DNA from: Proteromonas lacertae
Lineage: Eukaryota > Sar > Bigyra > Opalinata > Proteromonadidae
DNA length: 64,000 bases
Assembly (NCBI GenBank): GCA_002245135.1
Contig: NGBS01000311.1
Location: forward strand, 1-64,000
Direction: 5' to 3'
Shown here piece after piece: positions 11,561 through 23,363 of this stretch. The notes below the pieces were generated by a model. The model worked only from the letters and a program-made list of their open reading frames with translations. It made no database searches and had not been told where the DNA came from. Both the position numbers and the translations under genes were made by a program. Every line of letters starts with the position of its first letter. The first letter of the stretch is position 1.

Positions 11561-11571
11561 GCCGAACTCAG
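11561..11571 (-). repeat. Right terminal inverted repeat of hAT element
   Basis: GCCGAACTCAG is the exact reverse complement of the left end at 10512-10522. Confidence 0.93.
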
Positions 11572-11579
11572 GAATGGAG
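11572..11579 (+). repeat. Target-site duplication, right copy
   Basis: GAATGGAG directly follows the right terminal repeat and is identical to 10504-10511. The Hsp70 frame resumes after it. Confidence 0.93.
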
Positions 11580-11702
11580 TAAAGAGAAGTATGGAATATA
11601 AGTTTGAAATTTGATTTTTATCTATTATTATTTTTAATTCTTTCTATAAAACAAACAAATTTAATATCACAAAAGAATAATTTACATCAATAATACAACT
11701 AA

Positions 11703-14451
11703 CTAATTTTCACAAGTAGAATATTGATAAAAACATCCAAAATCAGGAAATTCATCACCTTCTTTAACTACATATTCTTCTTGAACAAGTAAAGGATCAG
11801 TTTTAATATCAGGAATCTTATCTTCACTCATATATAATGAAAAATATCTACAATCTTCTTTAGTAGTTAATGATGGAATATATGGAGGTGTTTTTTCTTT
11901 CCTTAAATACAAATTCCAATCAATTCCATTAAAAAATGGATGATCTTTAATCTCTTTAACATTCCCTCTCACACCTAATCTTCTAGAAGGATCTTTCTGT
12001 AATAATTTTCTAGCTAAATCCTTTGCAATTGGTGACATTCCGTGTATTTCAGGTATAATTGACGTTTTTACTATGTTTCGTAATGTATCATGATGAGTTT
12101 TACCTATAAATGGATGTTCTCCAGTGATCATTTCACACATCATGATACCTAAACACCACCAATCTATTTGATAACTATGACCTTTTCTAAGTAATACTTC
12201 AGGCTATTTAATTATATATATATATATATATATATACAGCCATATATTGTTCAGTCCCACAGAATGAATGTGTAGAAAAATCAGTTGTATCTGAATCTTT
12301 AAACCATCTTGACAATCCAAAATCAATTATTTTGATATGACCATCTTTGTTGATTAATACATTCTCTGGTTTTAAATCTCTCTATAAATAATAATAATAA
12401 TAATAATAATAATATATATAATACATATATAATGTTATGCGAATGAATGTATTCTAAAGCCAATATAATTTCGACTAAATAAAACCTTGCTCTAGATTCA
12501 GAAAACACTCCATATTTTGATAAATGTAAAAACATATCTCCACCCTATTATATAATACACAATAATACACATTAAATACTTGTACTAACTCCATAACAAT
12601 ATACAATGCAGGTGTACTTTGAAATGTACATTTCAAACTAACAATAAATGGATGTCTTAAAGTTGATAATAATTTCTTTTCTTGTTTTGTTCGAAGGATT
12701 TGTCTTTTCTTTCTGATATATTCTTTAGAGATTACTTTCATTGCGTAATATTTGTGATTCAATTTACATTGTACCATAAACACTCTGCCAAAACCACCTC
12801 TACCAATTTCTTTCCTTATATTAAAGTCTTTTAAACTGATATTACCATCTTTTATGAATTCTAAAGAAGGGAATTTTAATTCATCTTTATTGGTGTTAGT
12901 ATTCTTTGGATTTTTAGTTGGTGAAATAACAGCGAAGCAATATAACGACGGTGGTATAATTAACTACAATAAAAAATAAAAAATAAAAAATAATATACTT
13001 TTAAATGACTATATTTTTTTGGCATCCACTTTTTGAATGAACCAATCATATTCACTTGAGAGATTAAAGTAATACGACAACTCTAAAGTTACAATAACAA
13101 ATAAATATAATTATATATATATATATATACATTATCACCAATTTCTTCAAACAAATATCCATGCAATAATATTTCTCCTCTAATATACTGTTTAATGATT
13201 GGAGTATCAATTTGTTCAACGGAAATAAAATAATGACAAAATTTATCTCTTCCAATACAAAACTTATCCTATAAAATATAATAATAATAATAATATATAA
13301 TAATATATAATATATAATACTTCTAAAACACTCAAATCTCTCCCTGTAGTTCCTAATCCTTTATTTTTACACCATAAATACATCAATTGTACACTACTCA
13401 TTCCTATACTATTATCATTGGTTTTATCATTACTATCTTTGGCTATACAAATAATAATAATAAAAATATAAAAATTAAGAAAAAAAAGAAGAATAAAAAA
13501 AAAAAATAAAAAAATATTGATATAATACATTTACTTTCATTATATGATAATGCACTTGGTCCTTTTATTCTTTGTATTGTATAATAACCTTCAATCCAAG
13601 GCATCCATTCTTTATAATTCGAAGGATTATCAAATGACTTTAATAGATTTGCTAATGATATTGGAACCACTGTTATGTATTTATAACAACTATAGTCTCC
13701 TTGTTTTAAAGTTCTATACACATTATGCTATTACAGAAAAAAATGAAATACATATATATATATATTTATACTTGAGTTTGACCATCTGAATATTCTTTAT
13801 GTTTTATCCATTTCGTATTATCACTTGATAATTCTGCATATATATTACCCCTGAGTCTATTGAAGACACTCTATCAATTAATTAAATCTATTAATTTACC
13901 ATGTATTCTGAATTATCTTTATTCTCAAATGAGTTATATAGATCTTCTACTAGTGGTATATTCAATACCAAACTATTCAATACAGTGTGAGAATTGAATC
14001 TCCATTTTGATATGATATCCTTTGTTAAAGGGTAATCTGATAAATGTCTTTCATCTTGATCGCAGAAAAATCTATAAAGTATTCTTTTATCCTATTTATT
14101 ACATTAAAACAATGAAATTTATACTTTAAATTGCATTGTGTTTTGTACAGGTAAAATTATGTGTTTCTTTATTAATAATTCACCTAATATTACACCTTCT
14201 TCACGACATTTAATTATTTCTTTTTCAAGAAGAATATCAATTGCATCAGAAGCAAAAAAAGAATTTCTTACTATTTTAAGAGGGATCTCATGATCGGAAA
14301 TATCACAGCAATGACGTATTATATGAATCACTAAATTTAGCCTCTTCTCTTCTGGATCTGTGTGTTTGATATCATCAGGATTATCCAGTTGAGGAGGTTT
14401 ATTTGACATAATATATTTATTGAATGATTGAAAAAATGATTTGCTAAGCAA
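11703..14451 (-). CDS. DEP-START-AGC protein kinase fusion
   Basis: Eleven exons join cleanly across ten introns into about 767 residues. Residues about 30-125 are a DEP domain ([15 protein letters not shown], then [16 protein letters not shown] and YRFF). Residues about 135-385 resemble a START lipid-binding domain ([52 protein letters not shown]). A complete AGC kinase follows: [41 protein letters not shown]. It ends with an AGC tail and a possible hydrophobic motif ([11 protein letters not shown]). Introns in plus coordinates include 12204-12237, 12382-12424, 12545-12585, 12964-12998, 13083-13130, 13269-13320, 13443-13528, 13728-13771, 13871-13899 and 14092-14124. A second Met (MSNKPPQ) lies 14 codons in. 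DEP and START suggest membrane or lipid-regulated kinase activity. Confidence 0.88.
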
Positions 14452-14889
14452 TAATGCTTAACGATTATAATATTTTGATAAAAACTAAAAAAGGATAATA
14501 AGCGGGATATATGATTTGGGATACTTTAAATATATATTTTCATCTTCATAATTTTGAAAAAATATATTATCAAACCTTATATATTCATGTAGCTTTTTCT
14601 TCGTAAGTAATCTTTCTCTTAAAAACACCTCATCGCCATCAATCTATCTGATACATACTATTAACTACATATAAAGAAATAATATTTCATTTAGTCATAA
14701 TATCAAAACAAAAATAATAAATAAATAATAATAGTTTGAATTTCGGTTTGAGACTTTAAAATTTTAAAATCGAAATCTTTCTCTAAAACACTTATCTTTG
14801 CTATTTATAAATAATCAACCATAAAATCATTAACTTCATTTTTTAATCGATCAATAAAATCATTCTCTAGTTTTAGTTTGTCAAATCTA
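14452..14889. other. Intergenic region between divergent genes
   Basis: About 440 bp between the kinase and radical SAM start codons. It is AT-rich with short homopolymers; no ORF, repeat or RNA gene is evident. It presumably holds both promoters. Confidence 0.5.
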
Positions 14890-16012
14890 ATGTCAGCAAG
14901 TATAGCAGAACGTGAATGTGATTTATATGAAGTATATTAACTATCTTATATATATTTAGACTATGCCAGAACATCCTGATACAGTGCGTTGTACTTGTTG
15001 TAATCATCGATGTATTATTCAACCAAATGACCATGGCAAATGTGATGTAAGATATAATAAAGATGGTAAATTGTATTTAGCTCTTTATGGCTATCCTTGT
15101 GCTTTACATATCGATCCAGTTGAGAAGAAGCCTTTGCATCATTTTCTACCAAGTACAACCATATATTCAGTTGGTACAGTAGGTTGTAACTTCAAATGCA
15201 CATTTTGTCAGAATTGGGATATTTCTCAAGCTGTATTCCAAAAAGAACAAGAAATAAAAGAATCTTCTAAGGCATCAAGTAGTGATATTGAAGATTTAGT
15301 AGATTCAATCCATCGTTTAGGAAGAGCAACAAATCCTGAGTATGTAGTAACAAGTGCATTAGAAAAAGGATGTAGTAGTATTGCATTTACCTATAACGAA
15401 CCAACAATATGGGCAGAATATAGTCACGACATAGGAACATTAGCGATGAAGAATAATATAAAGTGTGTCTATGTTTCGAATGGTTTTATGACAGAAGAAC
15501 ATATAAAATATATGAAACCATATGTAAAAGCCATTAATATCGATTTAAAAGCATGGAATCCCAAATTTTATCGTCAATTATGTGCAGCGAATGTAGAATC
15601 AGTTAAAAAGAGTATAGCAATCTGTCATAGAGAAGGTATATGGGTAGAAGTAACCACATTAATAATACCTGATTCAAACGATTCAGATGAAGAATTAACA
15701 AATATTGCTAATTATTTGGTGTCTATATCACCAGCTATACCTTGGCATATATCAGCCTTTCATCCTGATTTTAAAATGACAGACAAAACAAGAACTCCAA
15801 TACAGACATTAGAAAGAGCTTATAATATTGGTAAAAAAGCGGGATTGAAATTTATTTACGTTGGTAATGTTGTGGCTGGTGAAAAAGAGAATACTTTTTG
15901 CCCAAAATGTAGTGCTTTGTTAATTGAGAGATCTGGATATAGAATAAGAGTAATGAAAGGTTTTAAAGGTGTTTGTAAATGTGGAGAAGTAATTGAAGGA
16001 GTTTGGGAATAA
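14890..16012 (+). CDS. Radical SAM enzyme of the AmmeMemoRadiSam family
   Basis: Exons 14890-14931 and 14960-16012, separated by a 28-nt intron, encode about 364 residues. The radical SAM cluster motif C-x3-C-x2-C is present as GCNFKCTFCQNWDIS near residue 85. The protein has an N-terminal CTCCNHRCII...GKC block and a C-terminal two-CxxC knuckle (FCPKCS, then CKCGEVIEGVWE), both typical of the family encoded in many prokaryotes near AMMECR1 and Memo. Other family marks are HPVE-like DPVEKKPLHHFLP, FTYNEPTIW, IDLKAWNPKFYRQLC and WHISAFHPDF. The substrate is not established. The intron and host-like base composition mean that any transfer from prokaryotes is old. Downstream is more than 800 bp without a gene. 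Confidence 0.92.
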
Positions 16013-16849
16013 ATAAAATTAATAAATTAATCTCTAAATCATTATTAATCTGTTTCTTTTTAATATATAAGTGTGTTATATTTATATAATTCTTTTGATA
16101 ATAATATCATTCAAATTCATAAATACTTAACCTATTATTATCAAATGATTAACGCAAATCCTTTTAAACCAATTGGATTGACTATATCATAGAATCTACT
16201 TCATTATCACTTTTTCTTTAATCTAAAAAAAAATAATAAAACATAGATAGTTGATTATTCTTTGATAATAATGAGAATAATACATCATCTACAAATGAAT
16301 TTAAGCAAAAACATATTTTTAAGCTTGAACATTAACAAGCTCAAAAAATTCAAAATAGAATCCATTGTGTTGTATAGATAGTTATAGATTAATATTATAA
16401 ATTCAAGACTGTGATGGAATTAAAAACGAAAAACTACACTTTTAGAAAGATTTAAAGGCCATTTATGTATGTATTATGCTGTAATATGATAATAAATTAT
16501 GGATCAGATGTATGTGCGTATTATAAAGATAATATAATAGTTTCATAGATAAATTATAATATTTTAAAGGATGTAGAATGTGTTAGGAATAGAAAAATAG
16601 TCGAAACAAAATGAAATATATAATAGTACAGTGTAAAATGATTATTGGAATAGATAAAAGAAATTATATTAATTTAGCTAATTCTGTTAGAAATACTAGT
16701 TGAATAGTATAATACGATTTATATTATTATATCTTATTAGATAATCTTTAATACAATAAATATACAAATACACAAATACTAGTGTATAATGTACAAAAAC
16801 AATAAATAAACTCGTCATTACAATCGTTTTTGAATCGTCATAGAAGTTT
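16013..16849. other. Gene-poor stretch
   Basis: About 840 bp of AT-rich sequence between the radical SAM gene and the surface-protein gene. Apart from an LRR-like relic near 16050-16190 on the minus strand I see no coding potential, RNA gene or long repeat. Confidence 0.5.
16050..16190 (-). pseudogene. Relic of a leucine-rich-repeat segment
   Basis: The minus strand reads SNPIGLKGFALII near 16150-16190, close to the NPIGPKGFKLLL segment of the pseudokinase-LRR gene near 50,530-50,560. Further on it gives LLSKELY near 16085-16105, against LLSEELYKY in that gene. Stops and lost spacing in between indicate a short decayed fragment. Confidence 0.4.
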
Positions 16850-19800
16850 ATGATAACTCTCACATTCATTATTATTTGTATATTATTATATTATATTCTT
16901 ATAGGTTTATGCTTGCCATATTCAAGCGCTGTAGATTCTTTCAGTTATGAAAATTCAAAACCAGATTATGTAGTTGGAATTGAAATTCTTCCTAATCATC
17001 CAAACACCACTGTTGAGGGAGGAATATACTCGATTTCACCATCGCTCAGTAAGGGTTTAGCCTTAGATTATGATACAGGAGTAATTAGTGGTACTCCAGT
17101 AGAGCAATACTATACCACTTATATTGTCGTGTTAATGTCATTAACTGGTACAATAATGCAAGCCACTATTGAAATGAATAGTATATTATTTACATTAATT
17201 CTATAGTTTGGGATGTACCAACTACTTTAACATGTGGATTAGTTAAATTAACGATATTTCAAGATTATACAGATTCATTCCAGTGTAAAAGCGATAAAAA
17301 GGTAAAAAATTGGTCAATCAATTTCAATCCTTCTGGTTCATATCCTATTTCTATAACTAATGATGGAATTGTAAAACTGAATAAATTACCACCGCCGGAT
17401 AGTCCAATAACGTATATATATATATATGATGTTTAATAATAATAATAGATTAACAGTAAATGGAGAAAATCCAGCTGGAAAAAGTACTACTTCTACTTCA
17501 ATAATAATCTCAAAATTATCCACAGAAATCAAATATGGATTGAATATGAATGTAGATGATGTAAATAGTTTTACATGTGGTAATGATTACTCAATTAAGA
17601 CAATATATAATAATAAAAAGACTGTAATAGACAATTTAGATGGATTAGATGGAGAAGATGCTTATTCAGTGTGGGATACTAAATTAGATGGATTTTTATC
17701 AAGTCATAATGTATTATATTGGAATTATACAATGGAAGGATTGATATATGCTCCAGAAGAAGGTATTTACTCATTTCACAAGAATTCTGATTATACAACT
17801 TACAAAGTTTATATTGATGGAGAATTAAGCAATCTAAAAGAAATAGGTTATAGTTATAATTACTATTGGAGTTATTATTATAGTTATTGTAGTGCATGGG
17901 AATATTCAAATGACAAAATAGATGTTAATTTAACTACTGGATATCATCCAATCAAAATAGTTGGTCATTATTCGTTAAAAGAACAATTATGTGAAGATTA
18001 TTATTACTGTTATACACTCACAAGGAATAGTACTTATAAATTTTTGTTAAAATGGGAAATTCCTGGTAAAACAGAAGAAGAATCAATTAGTTTTTATCAA
18101 TTAGCTTCATATAATGTTGTTTCATATTTGATATTTGATAGTCAATATTATACAATGCCTTTAAATTCTTATTTTGAGATTCCATTCAAAATTGAAAGAG
18201 GAATAGCAAATGAATGTATAACAGGAGATGATAGAATAACAGTTGATCTTACAAACCATATATTAAAAGGACAAATCAATGTTGAAGGAAAGATACAATT
18301 AACAGTACAATGTTCAACAGATACTTCCACAACTAATATGGTATTTGTATTTGTTGATATAGTAAATAAATATGTTAAAGGAATAGTTGCTTATTATCTT
18401 AAATCTGATCATTTTGATAATAGTTGTAATAATCCTTATACTACTTCAACTGAAGGTGTTAAAACTGAGATTATTCGATTAGAAGATGAGATAAATGAAG
18501 AATATAATCCAATTCAATCTATTTGGGATGGTTTAACTCCAAATTTTGCAAGTGAATTTGGAGTAAATTGGGAAGGATATTTAAAGATAGAAACAGCTGG
18601 AAAATACGTATTCAATTTAACATCAGTTCAAGGATCATGGTTATCTATAGATTTTATTGAGATAATCAATCATAAAGGGATTCATGATTGGAGTTCTAAA
18701 ACAGGTAACATAATACTTGAGTGAAGGATATCACTTCATAAGAGTGAATTATATGAAGAATATTGGAGGCAAGTGGAATAAAACTATCCTATAAGAATGA
18801 GTTAGATTCTGAATATAAAGAGTTTAACGGTGTTTTATATTTTGTTCCAAGAGGAGATTTTGAATATCGAGTTAGTTATGCAGTTTATATAGTGAATAAT
18901 CGAATATCTGACAATATTCCTTATACTGAAGGAAATAAAGTAATAAGTGAATGTGTATCAAAACCTAGTTTACCTCCTGGATTAGAACTATCTGGTTGTA
19001 CAATTCGAGGAACACCAACAACAGTTCAAGATGTAACATCGTATGTGATAAGTGGCAAATTAGAAGATGGTTCAACAGTAAACACAACCATTCAAATGAA
19101 AGTGATAGGAGATACAAAACCACAAGGATTGCATTTAATAGATTTAGACAATAATGGAACAAAAATAACTGTATTGAATCTATTTATTGGAAATGAAAGT
19201 CATTTATTAATAACTATTGACAGTGGTGTAGTGATTTACTATAAATTACCAGTTATTCCTGATGGATTTACATATGATGAATTTACTGGAAGTATAACAG
19301 TTATTGCAACAGAATACATAACAAATTATGAATTAGAAATTCGAGCCTATTATTCAAATACTGAATTTGTAAGTACGAAAGTAATAACAAATGTAATAAA
19401 TGGATGTTCTGGTGAATATAAACCTCATTTTGTGAAAGTAGTTGATACAAGAAATCCAAGAGCCAGAGTTTCATGTAAATATGAATATGATAATGAAACA
19501 ATAATAATTGAATATGTAATTCCAGCAGGACCACTTCCATTATACTTTCCAGTTTTATGTTTAATTCCTGGAGATTACAAATTTTTTGCTTCTGATTATG
19601 AAACAGGAAGAGGAACATTTTTCCTTGAATTTTATACTGATGGAAAGATTGCTGATAGAAAAGAATTACAATATTATGCACTTAAAATATTTGATATAAA
19701 CACTATTCCAAAATCTCCAACTATAGAATATTCTAAAAATACAAGAGAAGAATATTTTTTGAATGAAGATATAAAAATCAAGCCAAAAATTCATTTACTA

Positions 19801-22800
19801 GATAAATGTGAAATATCACCAGAATTACCTTCATATTTGCATTTCAATACAACAAATTGTATTATAACTGGTAAAGTAACTAAAGCATCATCAAAACAAC
19901 TATATAGAGTAATTGGAACAAACGAAAATGGTTTATCAACAAGGTTATTGAATTTAACATTTTATGACAAATCAATGACTGAAGTATGTTCAAAACAAGG
20001 AAAAATTATTATTAATATTCATGTTAATGGAAGTGATGGTTCATCTCCAGTGGAATGGACATTTAGTCTTTTTAAATCATCTGATATGGATAATGAAAAT
20101 AAAAGTTCATTGATTGAATTAAATGGAGAAGATGAACAATGGGAAGAAGGTTATATCTATAAATATGATTATTGTTTATCAAATGATGAATATACAGCAG
20201 TTTATAGAACAAGTTCTACATATTATGGTTATGATAATGGTTTTATTGATGTATTAGTTGATGGAATTCCAGTGGATAGAACATCATTAGGTTATGAGAT
20301 AATGAAAATGGAAAAGAGTTTCTGTTCATCTCAAGATTATAATTATAGCACTCTTTGGGAAAATTCAATTCAATATGAAGATGGTTGGGATAATCCAACT
20401 ACTCAACATTCAACATGGTCAAAATCTAAATTATCAGAAATAAACAAAGTATCTGGAAATGTGATTTATATAAGAAAGATAGACACATTTAGTGATTTAG
20501 ATAAATACAATGGATTTGCTTTAAAAGTGAGTTATATAAGTGGAATAATAATAAAAGTGAATGGAAAAGAAATCTTTCGAAATAATTTACCAAATGGTGA
20601 AATATCTCCATCAACAATGGCAAATAATCGATATGATGGTTTAACTGATGAGGTATTTATTCTTCCAATTCCTTGGTTAGAAGAAAATCTAGTTGAAATC
20701 TCAATCGAATTACACAAATTCAATGGAGAAACCAATTTCCCTGAAATAAGTTCATCTTTATTAAGAATAATTGGAAGTGAACAAGATTGTTTAATTCTTA
20801 ACAAATATACTAAAAGAGTTACTGAAACAAATACAAAAAATACATATTTACATGTTGTATATGGTTTTGATGAAAATCCAAAATCAGAATGGTATAATAT
20901 TGAACCATTACCTGGTTGGGCAATAATGAGATATAAAGATCATTATCATACATATTTCAATCAGTTTAGTATTAATGCATATTCTTCATATAATTCTGGT
21001 CCAAAAGACTTCACAGTTGAAGGATTATATAATTCAAAATGGAATTTGATTGGTAATTATACTGGTATAACTTACTCAGATAATTTGAAGAGAGTATTTA
21101 CAAACTATAGTACATCTGTTATGTATTCAGCAATTAGATTCAATATAACAAAAACTACAAGTTCATCAGGTTATATTGATGTGTATGATATAAATTTCCA
21201 TTTATGTCCAATCAGATATTGTAAAGCAATAGAAGATATACCAGAAACTGTAACTGGAACAGAAATAACAATTGGATGTAAAACATCTGGAGTTTCAGGA
21301 AATCGAACATTTTATTGTAATAATGATAAATCTTGGAATGAAATTGAAAATACTTGTAATGAATCTCCAGTTTTAATGTATAAAGAATCATCTTATACAT
21401 TCAAAGCAGGTAGTTTTTATGAAAATGTTAGATTATTCACAGTTTCAGGAAAAGATATATTCTATTCAATGACAAGTGAAGTAAGTGGTATGAGAATAGA
21501 TAATTCAACTGGTTTAATATCTGGTCAACCATATATTGAACAATCTTCTAAACCAGTTTATTTCAAAGCCAGTAATCCATATTCAGGTGGTGATGGTTTA
21601 ACAATTGATATACCAATAACTATATTACCTTCGAATATTCCAATTAGAATCTGGAGTAATGAATCAGTGATATTAGATGCTGGTAAAGAATATAAAGATT
21701 TAAAAATATTATATGTGATAGGTGAAAATATTGAATATAAAGTAGATAAATTACCAAAAGGATTGAGCTTAGATAAAAGTAGTGGTATAATAAAAGATAT
21801 GACAATAGAAGAAACTTCAATGAGAAGTAAATTTACTGCTTCAAATAAAGTTGATTATGTTGATATGACAATTGAACTGAATGTGACATTACCAATCAAA
21901 CCAAATAATATAAAATATGAAAAAGAAGTAACAATGATATTTGGGGTGAGTTATAAAGATCTACAACCTTACCAATGTTTAGCTAAAACAATCTTATATT
22001 CAATTGAACCAACATTACCAGATGGATTGAAATTCGATGAAAATAGTGGAATAATAAGTGGAAAAGTGAATACTGAACCACCAAGTAGTAAATCATATAC
22101 ATTCAAATGTTACAATGAAAATGGTGAAATATCTAATCCAATCACAATAAATGTCGAAGAATCTGTTGAACCAGTAATAATTACACATTTTGACAGTATA
22201 ACAATTGAAGGTGGAAAAGAATATGAAGAAATAAAGTTGGGTAGAGTGACAGGAAAGAATTTAGTTTATTCAATAATACCTAATCTTCCATCCTCTACAT
22301 TGAAATTTGATTCATCTAGTGGAAGAATAAGTGGATATATAACAAGTAGTTTTAATTCAGTAAATACCACAATCTTAATAAGTGGAAGTGGAAAACAAGT
22401 TTCATTTACATTCATGTTAATATCATCAATTCCAACTAATCCTGTTATTATTCCATCAAGTAAAGTGCCAAGTATAAAATTCAAATTTGGTGAAGCTATA
22501 AAATCAATTTATTTATTTATTGCAGTTGGAACAAATCTTGAAATTTCAGTAAATCCTGAATTACCTAAAGGCTTATCATTAGATTCAAAATCTGGAGAAA
22601 TGTATGGATTACCATCAGAATATGCAGAAAAAACAAAATATACATTTACAATTCGAAATCCTCCATCCGTTCAAATTCAAACTGTAGAAGTGGAAATAGA
22701 ATTTGAAGCAATATATTGTGAATCTGATTCTGGATTTCCAAGAACTCCAGCTGAGAAAGGAGGAAAAGAAGTATCAATAAAATGTGGAGGAGCAGATAGT

Positions 22801-23061
22801 GGAATGAAGAGAAGAAAATGTTTATTAACAGATGAGAATAAAGGTGTTTGGGGTAAGATTGATGAAAGTGAATGTGAAACAAGTAGTGGAGCAATAGCTG
22901 GAATAGCAGTAGGATCAGTAGCAGCTGGTTTAATTGTGATATTAGTGGTAGTATTCTGTTTATTAAGAACAGGAATATTTAGAAAAAGAGCAAGATCTCA
23001 ATCTTCATTAAAAAGAATATCAATATCAGAAAAACAGAATCCAGATGGTATAAGGATGTAA
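16850..23061 (+). CDS. Giant type I surface protein: PA14-like, putative-Ig and sushi-like domains, one TM segment
   Basis: The protein is roughly 2,000 residues. A hydrophobic signal peptide starts at 16850; a 27-nt in-frame GTA...TAG stretch within it may be an intron. Introns lie at 17181-17206 and 17412-17448. Two PA14-like regions (about 17,640-17,830 and 18,390-18,780) share Trp-rich W.G.L...G.Y.F patterns. Nine or so putative-Ig (He_PIG) repeats carry the signature LP.GL..D..SG.I.G, as in LPKGLSLDSKSGEMYG near 22,560. Sushi-like Cys modules lie near 21,210-21,360 and 22,710-22,880, and a possible discoidin-like fold near 20,890-21,170. A single TM (IAGIAVGSVAAGLIVILVVV) and a short basic Ser-rich tail end it. 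Many N-glycosylation sequons fit an exposed adhesin. Two single-base slips near 18,716 and 18,770 interrupt the second PA14 domain. Confidence 0.85.
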
Positions 23062-23363
23062 GTGGAATGACTAATGAATAACCCATCTTATAATTATTAT
23101 TAAAAATGTGTTTTGTTAAATTATTTATTTTATTAAATACAAATAACATTTAGATAGAGAAATAAACAAAAATATATTAAAATATTTATTCGTTCATATT
23201 TGAGTTGTATGAATAGTTATGACCCAAAGGTTGGTTACTATCCTTAAATTTTAAATTATTCTTCATTTAAGCGAATGAATTTAATACAAAGTAGTAATAA
23301 CACCTTAATCATTTTAGGGTGATAAATGAAGATCTATAAAAAACAATCACAAATAAAAAGTAA
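23062..23363. other. Convergent intergenic region
   Basis: About 300 bp between two genes that end facing each other. It is AT-rich, with nothing recognisable beyond possible AATAAA polyadenylation signals. Confidence 0.5.

Larger units (their letters stand above)
10512..11571. mobile_element. hAT-superfamily DNA transposon, decayed or non-autonomous, 1,060 bp
   Basis: The element is bounded by 11-bp inverted repeats CTGAGTTCGGC (10512-10522) and GCCGAACTCAG (11561-11571) and flanked by the perfect 8-bp direct repeat GAATGGAG (10504-10511 and 11572-11579). An 8-bp duplication is the hAT hallmark. Inside, the minus strand holds a remnant of the hAT transposase C-terminal dimerisation region. 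GGGAC-rich subterminal repeats sit at both ends and are much more GC-rich than the host DNA. The insertion lies in the last codons of the Hsp70 gene. The perfect duplication suggests a recent insertion; the broken transposase suggests it was mobilised in trans. Confidence 0.9.
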
